NCBI GenBank assembly: GCA_902728285.1
Contig: CACVBU010001038.1
Span: forward strand, 1,077,180 to 1,141,179
Direction of reading: 5' to 3'
Length of the DNA stretch: 64,000 nt
Source of the DNA: Clytia hemisphaerica
Taxonomy: Eukaryota > Cnidaria > Hydrozoa > Leptothecata > Clytiidae
Part shown: positions 23,311-35,127 of the stretch, one piece after another
Layout of the letters: each line of letters begins with the position of its first letter
Position numbering within the stretch: the first letter of the stretch is position 1
Program-made: the position numbers and the translations under genes
Notes under the pieces: generated by a model
What the model was told of the DNA's origin: nothing
Databases searched by the model: none
Seen by the model: only the letters and a program-made list of their open reading frames with translations

Positions 23311-24040
23311 TATACTTTATAAGAATCAAATCAATAACTCTTGATTGAAGGCAATATGCCTTTCGGTAATTAGTCCTTACAAAGTAAACAAAGGATGGCG
23401 AAAAAGATGAGCATATTTATTTTTATTATAAGCATCTGCTTTATAAGAATCAAATCAATAGCTCTTGATTGAAGGCAATATATCTTTCGGTAATTAGTCC
23501 TTACAAAGTAAACAAAGGATGGCGAAAAAGATGAGCAGATTTTTTTTTATTATAAGCATCTACTTTATAAGAATCAAATCAATAACTCTTGATTGAAGGC
23601 AATATGCATTTCGGTAATTAGTCCTTACAAAGTAAACAAAGGATAGCGAAAAATATTTAATTTTATTATAAGCATCTGCTTTATAAGAATCAAATCAATA
23701 ACTCTTGATTGAAGGCAATATATCTTTCGGAAATTAGTTATAGAAAGTAAACAAAGGAAGGCAAAAATGATGAGCATATTTATTCTTATTATCAGCATTT
23801 TCTTTATAAGAATCAAATCAATAACTCTTGATTGAAGGCAATATATCTTTCGGTAATTAGTTCTTACAAAGTAAACAAAGGATGGCGAAAAAGATGAGCA
23901 TATTTATCTTTATTATAAGCATTTTCTTTATAAGAATTATATCAATAACTCTTGATTGAAGGCAATATATCTTTCGTTAATTAGTTTTTACAAAGTAAAC
24001 AAAAAATGGCGAAAAAGACGAGTCTACTTTATAAGAATCA
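23311..24040. repeat. Tandem array, about 123 bp unit, six copies and a partial
   Basis: The phrase aagaatcaaatcaataactc recurs at about 23321, 23444, 23569, 23684, 23808 and 23932, with a last partial unit at 24033. Spacings are 123, 125, 115, 124 and 124. Each unit ends with acaaagtaaacaaaggatgg and a tattataagcat(c/t)t block. Non-coding, a satellite-like array. Confidence 0.85.
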
Positions 24041-24484
24041 CATAAATTTTAGAATTTTTGGCGTTTTCACTGTGATTGAAATTGAAATTTCCAGCTACTA
24101 TTTTATTTTTACCAACATTTCTAGCGTAGTGGTTTCCTAGAATATTCTAATATTTTTTTTAGTTTATTTTCTAGGCCAGTTCCCCTGATGGGATGGTTCA
24201 TGTCTCTCTCACTGTGATAACATATGAGCGATAACTTCTCTTTTTGAGATGTAAGCGACCATCTATCCTGTGTCATCTCAAAAGTAAAGTTGAAACTAAG
24301 TTTTCTTCCTCCGACTTAAATTTTATCGATAAAACGAATTTAAAATCTTCAAATGCGTAATTTTGCTTACTTAGGGATATTTCGATAGGAAGCTCTGCGG
24401 GGCATTCTTAACGAAAACTACTTGCTAGTATATGTCAATAATGACCTTCATTTTTAAGGAAATATTTAGTCGCAATTTTGCGAT

Positions 24485-24570
24485 TCTTGTTTTTATAAGA
24501 ATGGTGAAATCCATTTCACCATGGGTATTCTTAACTGTTTTGGGAAAACCACCCTAAGATATTCTTCTTT
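24485..24570 (+). mobile_element. Truncated CACG/poly-T group element (AAGAAT type)
   Basis: tttttataagaatggtgaaatcc followed by tattcttaactgtttt, as in 31504-31758. Cut short by an AT-rich run. Confidence 0.5.
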
Positions 24571-25431
24571 TTTTTTCTTTTTTTTTTATCTATAGTATAT
24601 GTAACACGAACAAATAGTACAAAACTAAAGGTTCCTAACCTCCCGCAAAAGGACCACCAGATCATACCGCCAGGAGGAAGGAACCCAAACTAAGCTAACA
24701 ATAAATTAATTAATAAATTGATAAATGGAGAAAAAAAAACTAACTACAGAGGATAAATACTAACCGAAATAAAAAACAAAAACAAAAAGAGCTAGGAGAG
24801 CAGTTAGAGTAAAAGACTAAAATAACGGTCCCCCAAAACGGCTTGTATCGAGTCTTTTTCTCTTACTCACTCTCTTAAAAGTTTGGATCAGATATCGTAG
24901 TTGAAGTAATGAAAATTATTGTTTCAATACTGGCAGTTTCATGTTTTTACAAAACAATCCTCAGTTGAAAATAAATCTTTTTTGCCCCCGCAGGAGCGCA
25001 GCGACGAGGAGGCACTCATAGCTTCACGCATAGATATTGGACTGGAATCTCGAAATTTTGTTGTTTGTTGTCGCGCAAGCATCCCCGTAGTTAGTCTCTT
25101 CCGTAAAATATTCGGTTTTTTTCCGGGACGGTTGTATAAATATTTTCATATTACGTTATTATATGCTATTACCATTATTACATATTACATGTTATTAGTT
25201 TTGATTTACCACTGAAAAGCTGAAGTGAGTGTTATAAATGCAAATTAAATTATAACAGGTGTATGATATAACACAAATTACAATATTACTTGTGCGAATC
25301 AAAACAAACAAAATGGCAGACTGGTTATAATGATAGATTTCGCTATATGCACAGACCGCGCAAAGCAATTTTTTTCCCCGATAATTTTTCCTATCCATCA
25401 TTCCGTGATTCAGGGGGTATTGGATCAGGGT

Positions 25432-25511
25432 CAGGGTTGCTAGTAACGGCTTGTCACTGTGCCGGGTGCATACTCGGCGCCTTGGGCCCCGCAGGGTTGC
25501 TAGTAACGGCT
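25432..25511 (+). repeat. 20 bp direct repeat
   Basis: cagggttgctagtaacggct occurs twice, 60 bp apart, in a GC-richer island. Nature unknown. Confidence 0.6.
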
Positions 25512-25621
25512 CGAATTTCAGTCAGGTTTAAAAAAGGGGTACTTTTACCCATATTATAATAACATTACCCCCGTCTTTTGCCAGTTCGGTATAATTTGTT
25601 ATGAATTGCGTAATTTTGCTG

Positions 25622-25860
25622 TGCGGCGGTGGCTCAATGGATAGTGCGCTGGTTTCCGAATCTGAAGGTCTTTCTTTGGTGGTGGTTCGAATCCCACTCG
25701 GTGCGAAAATTAGATTAGTCGAAATTGATGGAAAATGATTGACAGGTATGAAAACTCAGTCAGAAATGAGAAACAAGTCTCAGAAAGTAGAATAAACAGG
25801 TAAGGTGAAAGATAGGAAAGGGAAAATGGGCCGGCGCGCTCTGAGCATTTAGCGAAATGT
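25622..25860 (+). repeat. tRNA-derived SINE-like element
   Basis: The first about 85 bp resemble a tRNA gene. They hold an A-box-like tggctcaatgg, an anticodon-loop-like ttccgaa (CCG, arginine type) and a B-box ggttcgaatcc with a weak T stem. The anticodon stem pairs poorly and a few extra bases sit in the variable region, so it is not a functional tRNA. The unrelated tail that follows fits a SINE with an internal Pol III promoter. No poly-A tail or target duplication was confirmed. Confidence 0.55.
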
Positions 25861-27301
25861 ATAATGATGAGCTGATTCATTGACTGGAAAAAGTGTTTGG
25901 TATGTCAAATTTAGTTTCTTGTCTTTGAAACTGAATACTAACTACTGTAATTCAGTCAGAAGTTCACTTCAGCAATGATTTGAATTCTTTTTCCAGAATC
26001 TTTAAAGAAATTTGCTCAAGTTTTCAAATGTACAGTTGATATTTTTGTTCAAACTCTAATTTATTTTTTTCTGTTATTTTATTAATAACTACCTTTATTG
26101 TTTATAGGGCTTCTTGAGCTTTAAATACCATCATATGGTCGTAACTCGAGAAAGTCCTTCTTAACTTAGTAAAACAAGATACCGGCAAAGTACAAAAAAG
26201 TTGAATGATGTACGCATTATAATGTAAAGTTGAATCCAAACGTGGTTCAATGAATGTTGAATGTCAATCAATATAAACAAACTTTTTCTTTCATGGTCTT
26301 CAAAATAATTTACCTCACTTAGAGTGTTTTTACTGTCTTTTCAGTGTGGTAAATCTATTTCAAAAACCTGAAAAATGTTTGTTTACTCGTTTAACTTTAC
26401 ATGCGCACGTTCAACTTTTTCATGCAGTTGTGATAGCCTAAATAACTTATGCTCCAGTGGTTTGGTGAAATAGCTCCAATTCTGGCTTTCCAAGTTAGGA
26501 GAGACCTTCCCGAAGGCATTTAACAGTGGTTAGACTAGGTACACAGGCAGTCATACAGAAACACCATAAAGTGAAAGTATATAGCTAGCTATAAACTCAA
26601 AAAGTCTAGCTTCCTGAAGGCACGTCTCTTCATTGTCTGCGCTGCAATCATCTTAATGGATTCAATCCTTTCAGCTTGGAGAAAAGATTGCATCATGAAA
26701 AAGTACTATGCACTTGAAAAGAAATTTAGGCGCATTTTACCTTTTCTCGACTGTACGTCTGAATGAAGCACAATGGCATTCCTTTATTTTTCTTTTGACC
26801 AACAACATAAAAGATTTTGCTTGAGAAAGTGCAATCACAGCGTACGCAAGTGGAGCCCGGGCCTTAACTAGGATTGGTTTCTATTTCACCCAATTTAAGA
26901 TGGCGCAGAACTTTTTGATAAATTTTATACGCAGTATTCTTGACTATTGTTTTATTAGGCAAAGTAGCAACAGAGAAATGTTGAAATATAGCAGCCAATG
27001 AAAAAAAAAAAAACAAGCTATTTCTGATTGGTTGCCTTTTTGATTTATTCAGTCACCGCTATATATTTTGCCTACAATCTAAGATGTCTGCGGCATTATC
27101 AGAAAAGGTCTATTGTGAATAATAATAATGACATATATTGTTGTAAGAAAGAAACTGGGAGAAAAAAAACAAACAAGATGTGGAAACCAGTAAGCTAATG
27201 ATACTATAATTTTTGAAATATATTTTTGAGAAGCTTTTCCTTAAATTTTATCAAATTATCAAGCTGTATTATATATTATATTGTATATGAATTCTTCAAA
27301 T
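25861..27301. other. Intergenic stretch
   Basis: No exon or complete repeat recognised. A fragment aaaaggtctattgtgaa at about 27103 matches the end of the palindrome at 27302-27484 and suggests a second, incomplete member of that family. Confidence 0.4.
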
Positions 27302-27484
27302 ATAGACCTTTTTTTAAAGAGGCAGCCATGTTGAATAATTATGTACTCCAGCATAAAAACAATGATACAGCCATGCATAATTATTGTATCTTGCATATTT
27401 CAAAAATTATGCATGGCTGTATCATTGTTTTTATGCTGGAGTACATAATTATTCAACATGGCTGCTCTTTAAAAAAAGGTCTAT
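27302..27484. mobile_element. Near-perfect palindromic MITE (TAGACCTTTTT ends)
   Basis: The ends are tagacctttttttaaagag and the exact reverse. Arms of about 75 bp are almost perfectly complementary around a 30 bp loop. The same tagacct end is found on the intronic element at 47899-48095. TA lies at both termini. Confidence 0.85.
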
Positions 27485-27733
27485 TGTGTTAATGGAATAT
27501 AATGTTTTTTTCAAGTATATGCCTCAATCAATTAATTAATCAATCATTCAATAATTAAATCAATCAATTATTCCTGATTATTTTTACTACTTTAATCTTT
27601 AAAGCATTAAAAGCTTTAAGTGCATGACATGATCTTCTGCGTGGGCATTTAGTGAAAGCTATGACTAGTTTAACTAGAGTTCCGTTACTCTTACAAAAAA
27701 ATAACATTGATCAGATATTATATACATTTTGAG

Positions 27734-29080
27734 CTACATTATTGAGCATTTTTTAGTTTTCTTGATTCTAAAATCTATTTCATAGATATTTGTAATCAGG
27801 GTGTCTTTTGTAGTGCCAATACGATCTCTAATTTCCTCAACATTCATTTCCTTCGGTAAGAAAGATTCGCGGATTTCTTCCAAGAGGTCTAAGACGGTTC
27901 TTTCTTCATACCCTGGTAAAATTTCAAATCTCTCCTCGATTCGATTATCTTTTGCAAAGTGAAGTCTAATGACTAGTTTTCGTTGCAAAGTTATATTTGA
28001 ATAATCCAGAAACTTATAATCTTCGACTTTTTTTGTATCACACAAAATGTCTTGCGTTTTTTGGTCAATGAGATGTATGTTTTGGATAGGAATATCTGTT
28101 TTTGCTTGTATTTGCTGCTTCACCTCTTCAATGTTGTCAGAATCATTGATAGATATGCTAAACCATGACATAGATCGTATTTGAGGTTCTATTCTGAGCA
28201 TGAATGGCTTTTTTTCAATCACCAAGCTAATAGATACGTCTCTTAATGAATTCATTTGATTTTCAAGAAACACATCTCTAGTTCTTTGATTCTCCATCAA
28301 TTTTTTACCTTTATAAATCAGAACTTGGTCACCAACTCTGATGTTAAATTCTTTTTGAATATGAATTTTCACATCTCTTATTAACCGAAAGTTTTGGAAC
28401 TTCAACTCCACTGTTTTTGTCAAGAAATTTAATCGAAATGTTGATATACAGTTTATGTCGATAATCTTAGCAACCATTTCTTTAATATCTTTAATACTGC
28501 TGGATCTATCGATTTCGAACGAGCAAATTTCCTTCGGTTCTTCAAAGTTTTTATTACACATGATTGAAATTTTGGTTTTATTTTCAACAACCATATACTT
28601 GTCTACTTTGTCTACTTTTATATCATCATAATTAGTGCGACGGTAATAATTCAATTCTTTAGGTCCTTTAGTGATGCTGTAATGGTACTCTATTGTCTCA
28701 AAATCATTCAAAGGGTGCCATATGGAATGGCAATGTTTGGATGGTCGAATTTCTTGCCCAATATGAGGATTTTCACGTAAATGATACAATCTATTATTTT
28801 CAAAAGAGATTCCGGTTATTTTGGACACCAATTGTTTTACATCTTTGATGTAACTGGACTGATGAATAGCAAAATCCCAAATCATAGTTAGCCTTTCTGT
28901 GTTCAAAGACCAGATTTTGATATATATTACATCATTCATACTGAACCGAGAACTGTATGCGTTATTATAGTAAATACTTGTATATCGCAGAGAGCAGCGA
29001 TCGCAGATCCCACCGCGGATGAGGTACCGGTCCAATGATACGAAAATTCTACAACATCTGCAGTACTGTAATGTGTCCAT
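27734..29080 (-). CDS. Protein with multiple ubiquitin-like folds and a CaaX box
   Basis: 448 residues if started at the ATG at 29080. The frame stays open to 29224, but that extension runs through a repeat (29127-29211), so the inner ATG is preferred. A small Cys cluster lies at the start (CRCC at 7-10, CDRC at 26-29) and could bind zinc. Four to five ubiquitin-like segments follow at about 50-100, 169-220, 223-288, 292-368 and perhaps 370-440. The third is clearest, with a VKIHIQKEF helix and an LIYKGKKL turn as in ubiquitin. The protein ends KKTKKCSIM, a basic stretch plus CaaX motif that would direct farnesylation, as known for UBL3-type membrane-anchored UBL proteins. No C-terminal GlyGly is present, so it is not a conjugated modifier. 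Membrane role inferred. Apparently intronless. Confidence 0.7.
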   Translation of the reverse strand: MDTLQYCRCCRIFVSLDRYLIRGGICDRCSLRYTSIYYNNAYSSRFSMNDVIYIKIWSLNTERLTMIWDFAIHQSSYIKDVKQLVSKITGISFENNRLYHLRENPHIGQEIRPSKHCHSIWHPLNDFETIEYHYSITKGPKELNYYRRTNYDDIKVDKVDKYMVVENKTKISIMCNKNFEEPKEICSFEIDRSSSIKDIKEMVAKIIDINCISTFRLNFLTKTVELKFQNFRLIRDVKIHIQKEFNIRVGDQVLIYKGKKLMENQRTRDVFLENQMNSLRDVSISLVIEKKPFMLRIEPQIRSMSWFSISINDSDNIEEVKQQIQAKTDIPIQNIHLIDQKTQDILCDTKKVEDYKFLDYSNITLQRKLVIRLHFAKDNRIEERFEILPGYEERTVLDLLEEIRESFLPKEMNVEEIRDRIGTTKDTLITNIYEIDFRIKKTKKCSIM

Positions 29081-29126
29081 TCGATTTGTATTTGAGATGT
29101 TTATTTTGTTGAAACAGTCTCCGAGG

Positions 29127-29829
29127 GGAGTTTCTAAACGTCGACCAGAAATGACGACCACGACCGGCGACCACGACCAGCGACCAGATAAATTTGGGTT
29201 ATCGAGTTTTTTCTCTTTCTCCAACGTAGAGTGTCTCTCCTAATCATTTGAATATATTTAATATTGAAGAGTAAGCTCACCCCTGTCTCATCTAATTAAA
29301 GCTACGTGCCAAATACGTAAAACAACCATTTCGACGCTCTTGGAGCTTGATTATGGTGTCAATTTCTATCCTTTTGTATTATCAGCATCACAATAATTAG
29401 TGGCACAAAATTTTTTGAAAATGGTTTGAGAATTTCTGTCGAAATTAGTCATTTTGTCAGCATAAAGACAATAGAATAATTGATTAGATCCATATCTCTA
29501 AAACTGGCCTTCCCAATTTTTTCCTACTGACAAGTTCTATCTATTCATACTAAAGGCATCTTATTCAGCATAATTAAAATATTTAGTTTAACAAAGCTTA
29601 CTTAAACATCATACTTTTAATGACCCTGTCAATATTTTTGTCAAATAGTGTCACTTTGTCAAGAAAATGACTGGTTACTTCAAAGGCCACTTTTTAGTAT
29701 TCTGAGGACTCGATTTAATCATTCTCTACGGTGGAGAGAGCAGATAAACTTGATAATCCAAATTTATCTGGTCGGCGGTCGTGGTCGCTGGTCGTGGTCG
29801 CCATTTCTAGTCGATGTTTAGAAACTCCC
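29127..29829. mobile_element. Element with about 85 bp TIRs of GACCACGACC repeats
   Basis: 29127-29211 and 29745-29829 are reverse complements with about eight differences. Each begins gggagtttctaaac and carries several cgaccacgacc units. The left end lies 46 bp upstream of the UBL gene start and extends its open frame artificially. The about 530 bp between the repeats has no ORF of note. Confidence 0.7.
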
Positions 29830-29991
29830 GTCTCCGAGAACTGCCATTTTATTGACAATACTTATCCTTTAAGAATAGAAGTTTAGAAGAGAATAATATC
29901 ACAATAATATGTCTTCGTCTTTGAGTTTTATACGCTCTCTTCGCTACTTTTTTGATTTTTTTTTTATGTTTTATCAGCTTGACAATCTCAC

Positions 29992-30320
29992 CCGGGGGGG
30001 GGGGCAGTCAGGCAAATTGACCGACGGGTATGTGCGGCGGTTAAGGGTATGTTTTCAAAATATCAGAAATGCACTGTAAGGGTGGACTTTTGACAAATGC
30101 ACTGTAAGGGTAGAAATTTCAGCAAATCTGGGAAAAATTGCAAATTTCTGCTCGAAAATGTTGACTTTTTTTGCTCTAAAAGAGTTTAAAATTTGAAAAA
30201 ATGCACTGTAAGGGTATGAATTTCACCGATTTTTTTCTGCACTGTAAGGGTGCGATTCTAAAAGCCAATTTTTTCGCCGCACATACCGTCAGTTGGTAAA
30301 CCCACTGCCCCCCCCCCCGG
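29992..30320. mobile_element. TIR element with GCACTGTAAGGGT array
   Basis: The outer ends are CCGG plus poly-G plus CAGT and the complement, poly-C plus CGG. The inner ends tatgtgcggcg and cgccgcacata also pair. Four copies of gcactgtaagggt lie inside in one direction. Confidence 0.75.
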
Positions 30321-30800
30321 CCAATTTCATATAAATACCTTGCGTCCTCTTTTTATCATCTCTTAGAAATTTTTTGTTTTGTGATATTATCAGATCAAAA
30401 AAAAGAACTAGAGATTTTTTATCCTTATCATGTGATCGTTTCAAATGAATTTGCATTATATTGTACGGTCGACTTCTATTAAATTAAGTACAAAACGTAA
30501 ATGACAAAGAAGAGACAAATTACAAAAAAACTTATCCTTCTTATCTACTTCGCATAAAATTCTCTGCATTCCATCTGCACGTCACAAAGAAAACTGTCAG
30601 GCAGCAAGAAATATAGGCTTAACGAGATAAAGGTTGTCAAAGCATAGAGAATATAAATTAATGGAGAGTTATCAAGCGTTTTTCCTCAAAATGAAGCGCG
30701 TCTGTGAGGGGTCCCTTAGTGCCAATGGGATTTCTTTTGAACGTGCGAAGCAGTAATTGCATTCTTTTGTTTTGATCGTATTTTAATTGTATATTTTCGA

Positions 30801-31447
30801 AAGCAGCCACCGAGGTCAAAAGACGAAAAAGCCGTTCCGGAGACCCCCTTCAGCTGGAAATGGCCTAGGTGTTCCGGGAAATTTTCAAAAAAATTTGCTC
30901 CTGGAAATACATAGCTGTGAAAGTTCTATATCAGCTCTCCAGTTGGAAATTCATAAGTGTTCCGGGTTGATTCCATGTAATTTTCACAGTTGATATAGAA
31001 CTTGGAAGCTGTTCCTGTAACCAACTAGCTGGAAATCTAGCTGTTCCGGTCGCGATTAATTTTTTTTTTCCGGACAAAGATTGAGGCTGTTCCTTGAATT
31101 AGCCAGCTGGAAATACAGAGCTGTTCCTATTAAGTATCACAATTGCTCCTGGCAATTCGGAACAGCTAGCTTTTGCTTTTTTATCTCCAGCTGGAAATAG
31201 AGAGCTGTTCCTCTGGAATTACAAAGTTTCTCCTGGCAAATCGGAACAGCTACTTTAAGGAACAAAGCAAAAACTTCTTTTGCAGAGCTGTTCCTGGCAA
31301 TGTGGGACTTTTTCTAGACAAAATTCACTTTTCCAGCTGAAAATTTGGAGCTGTTCCGAAGAAACTAAATATGTCAACTTTTTAGTAGTATTCTCCTGGC
31401 AGGCAAATCGGAACAGCTATTTCATCTTTTTGCCCCGGTGGCTGCTT
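30801..31447. mobile_element. TIR element with AGCTGTTCC/CAGCTGGAAAT array
   Basis: The ends are aagcagccaccg.gg.caaaa and the complement at ttttgccccggtggctgctt. The interior has about ten agctgttcc or ggaacagct motifs and about eight cagctggaaat or variants. Short ORFs through it are by-products of the repeats. Confidence 0.75.
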
Positions 31448-31503
31448 CTGTATTTTCTCACGACTGATTGAATTCTTTTCAATTCTAGAAAATTATTGAC
31501 ATA

Positions 31504-31758
31504 CACGCTTTTTTTTATACGAATGGTGTAAATCCATTTCATCATGAATATTCTTAACTTTTTTGAGAAAATCATCCTCAAATATTCTTACAGCATTCTT
31601 AGGTTAGGATTCTAATTGACAGTTTATAATTTAAAATGGTCTAAAAATGGCTTGAGTAGCAAAATTTTCTGATGGTGATATTCTTAGCATATTCTTAATT
31701 TTTTGGCGATTTTCATCATGGACATTATATAAAGTGTATTCTTATTAAAAAAAGCGTG
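31504..31758 (+). mobile_element. CACG/poly-T TIR element (TAAGAAT type)
   Basis: The left end is TA-CACGCTTTTTTTTATACGAATGG. The right end is tattcttattaaaaaaaGCGTG-TA. The interior has atattctta repeated at least five times, with tttcatcatg dyads. It shares termini with the AAGAAC copies but uses a different internal motif. Confidence 0.75.
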
Positions 31759-31759
31759 T

Positions 31760-32930
31760 AATTAGAAGATTTTTGAGCGGAAATTTTGGGCACTTCGGTC
31801 CTTTTAATCGAAATAAAAATATATTTTTGGATTCAGCACCATTTATATATCTTAAAAACTATTTAATTAGAAATTTTTATTCATAGAGATTTCAACGAAA
31901 TTAGTTATTCCTTCTGATTAGATTTCTATTCACGCTTCAAATTTTGAGATGAAGAAAAATTTAGTTCCCAAAATTTCAAAACAAAAAGTAAAGTACATCG
32001 AAAAATAACAATGGTTTTCAAAAATTAAAATCTGTTGATTTATAGAAAACTTCAGTGTAAACGTACCCTTTTCATGACATTTTTTTCCCCGCATCAGATT
32101 TTGAGAAACTGTTTTTACGACCAATAATTGCTTTTAACAAAGGAAAAATGAATGGATGACGACACAGCTTAGGGGTGGTTTTTCACTGAGACTGTCTGGC
32201 GAAAATCGATTAGCTGAAACAAAGAAAATTGATAGGAAAGCATTACTGACTCCCAAAACAGTTCTCAAAGCGTTTACAACTCTTTGAATTTGAAGAAAAT
32301 TTTATTAAAAATCATCAACTCGCATATCAAGGGATTTAGAATTACAGCCTTCTAATGAACATTTTCTGTCACAAGATTCTTCGTCTTTGTATCAAATCAA
32401 TACAGATGATAGTTTGCTCTTCCAACTCTATCGGGAAAGAAAACACTTTTCTCATATGACCAATTTTTTACAAAAGAATCCCACTGCACATTCTGCTACT
32501 TTTAGGGCAACCAATTTATTTATGCTGCCTTTTTCGCTTAATTGGTCATTAAGCCAAGAGAGGTCTACCCCTATCTTGGAGGACAAAAGGTTTAGTGACC
32601 AATTTTCGACGTTAAATCTGGAATTTATGAAAAGGACCGTTGATGAGAACCACTTATCTATCTAGCTTAGTGAAAAAGCACCCTAGGAAAGATGTCTCTC
32701 TTTTAATAGCTATCTATGGTCAAAGACATTTTTTACAGTTTGTATTTTAAATCCTATATATTTCTTTTGAGACAATTCTTCTGTATTGTTCCTGCCGATT
32801 TTCAGGAAAGGAAATTCCAAACGAAGTACGCGTTACCAAGTTTCCATAATACTAAAAACACCTTAAAAGCCCTAACATTTTTAGCATTTTCGCTACCGAT
32901 TTTAGCTCTCTGCTCTGTTTTTTGAACCTA
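31760..32930. other. Stretch without recognised gene
   Basis: Two plus-strand frames (32387-32665, 32716-32925) have ordinary composition but no recognisable domain or splice structure that joins them. They may be chance ORFs or exons of an unknown gene. Confidence 0.3.
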
Positions 32931-33314
32931 CAATCATGGACAAAAGGTTTGTAGACTTCTGCAATATTTGCAAAATACTTCAATATCGATCCAAAACAAG
33001 TTCCCAAGAGGTTCTGTGTGCTTTCCAAACCCATTCAAAGCTGTTCAAAGTCTATGAAAGTCACCCACTGCAGTCTAACCACAAGGGCAAACCACAAGGA
33101 CTTATAACTGGCTTACACCAGTATCAAAACGCTGATTTTTTGCTTGTGGTTGCCTCAAAAGCAATTCAAAAGCAATTCAAAAGCAATGCAACGACTTCGA
33201 AAGTGTTTTTTTTAACTTCCCTCCTTTTTCAGACACATTGAAGAGTCATTTTGCTCTATTTCTCACCATTTTTCACTGAAATTTCATTTGTCTACAACCT
33301 TTTGTCCATGATTG
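32931..33314. mobile_element. TA-flanked MITE with CAATCATGGACAAAAGG ends
   Basis: TA at 32929-32930 and 33315-33316. The TIR is caatcatggacaaaaggttg, with the complement at the other end. It is 384 bp. The 101-residue ORF that begins inside the TIR is judged chance. The CAATCATGG end is shared with 50460-50677 and with a fragment ending at 46050. Confidence 0.8.
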
Positions 33315-33574
33315 TACCCCGGTGGAGGTCCTATAAATTAACCTCTTTCCGTTCGTCCGTTCGTTACCAACTTTTCTCGAGATTGGCTTGTCTGTACACA
33401 AACCCAATATCTACGGCTAATTTCAAAATTCATTGCCGTAGAACGTTGAACTACGCTACGATAATCGTGAGATACACTCTGGTACAGAGTAGAGATTGGC
33501 TCATTAGTTTTTTCTGATTTTTTGCACAAAGGTATGTAACTATAAACCCTCGAATGTAACGGAGTCCGATTTTC

Positions 33575-34000
33575 GAAAAAATAATTTTTTTGGGCAGATT
33601 TGGGCCAAAAAACGGCTAAAAACGGGTTTTTTGGACTTTGTGAAAAATTGGATCATTAATTTTTTCTGATATTTTGCATGAAAGTAGGGTACCATCATAG
33701 ATAAAAGATGGCTCAAGCAGATTTGTAAAAAAAAATTTTTGGCTCAAAAAACGCATGTTTATCCAGGTTTATCTATAAGAAGCGCTATTAATAAGTATAC
33801 ATCAATGTTCTTAGTCAAATTACTCAATTTATTTTATGAGATATATGTTTTTTTTGCTCACGAAGTCTTGAATATAAAAGAGTATTTCAAGAGCATGAAA
33901 TTTGTGTTCTGAATGATTATTTAATGGTCACGCTCACGTAGATATCAATTATATACCATAACCAGGTAGGTTCATAAAAGTATCACTTGTATTATAAGAA
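33575..34000 (-). repeat. Dispersed repeat, copy 2 (aaaacggctaaaaacgggtt)
   Basis: It matches 22670-23200 in the same orientation, block by block, with insertions and deletions. Confidence 0.6.
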
Positions 34001-34865
34001 ACAAACGACTAATTTTAATAGATCCTCACTATTTGTGTTCTGAATGATTGCTTAATGGTCATAAGATTTGAAATTATGCATCTGCGGTTTTTGATTATTT
34101 ATAAAGCATAAGGTTACTATGGAGATTTTCATAATGGCCCACATAAGGTGGTACTTTAAGTCTCCAATTATAATTGGAGAAATACGTAAATCAAATTACA
34201 CATCTTCGTCTTGTAAATTAGAAAAGAAGGTTTAAGCAACCTTGGTCTGTAAATCAAAGGTTGATAAAATTTTGCACCCCCTTAATTACGAAAGTTGGTT
34301 TTTTCGTCGATGCAAGGCCCATACTGGCTCTTTCAATCAAATTGATTGACAAAAGGCTGGTTTTTTTTTCGTTTTTTACTATTTTATAGAGTCAACCAGC
34401 AATAATTTTTCTTTGATACCATTTGATTGAATGAATATTTTTGAAAAAGATTTTCACAGTGATGATGATCTAAGGTTGAAGAATCACTCCTGTGAAAATG
34501 GTAATCATACCACATTTCTACAAGAAGTTGATTTTTTTCTTCTTCATTTTCATTTATCTTGTTTTTTCCAATTTTTTTTGCTTGATAATATTCCACTCAC
34601 AAATATATTTTCAACGAGCACAAAATCGTAACTTGATTCAAATTCTATCAAAATTTACAGCCATTTTTGTCTCAGCTGCAAATTTTTTGAGACAGACTTT
34701 TTTTAAATGACTTTTCAACATTAATTGTTTCATATTGCAAAAAATAATCAATAATTCACTACTACTTCCAACTGCTACATAGTAATAAACTGTCCTTTAC
34801 GTGTATTTCAGGAGGATGTATATGACAGGACGATCCCTCTGAGACAACTGCCTCCAGACTATTAC

Positions 34866-35105
34866 TCTCGGGAGTACCTAATAGCCGGGGATTGGAATAA
34901 GCAGGGGGGGTTGGAAAAAATCACAAAATTTAAAAGTTTGAACCTCGTTGTATAATTTCCAGTAAAATGTTTAATTTTACTTGGAAATTGTCCAGGGGCA
35001 ATTGCTCTAGGGGGAAGCGTCCTAGGGGGGCAATCGAATATGGAGTAATTGTCCGAGGGGCAAGCAATTGTCTTGGGGGAGGGAAATTGTCCTGGGAATA
35101 TTAAT
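34866..35105. mobile_element. Fragments with ggggcaattgtcc motifs
   Basis: First a short piece of the acctaat..ccgggg element (34866-34930). Then several aattgtcc/ggggcaa units run up to the TA-CACG start of the next element. Incomplete. Confidence 0.4.
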
Positions 35106-35127
35106 CCTAGAATCCCCTATAAGAATA

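Noticed and set aside
23300-24040. CRISPR-like array
   Set aside because: Units are repeated over their full 123 bp with no unique spacers, in an intron-bearing eukaryotic genome. It is a tandem satellite.
32936-33241. 101-codon ORF
   Set aside because: It begins inside the TIR of a TA-flanked 384 bp MITE and shows no domain.
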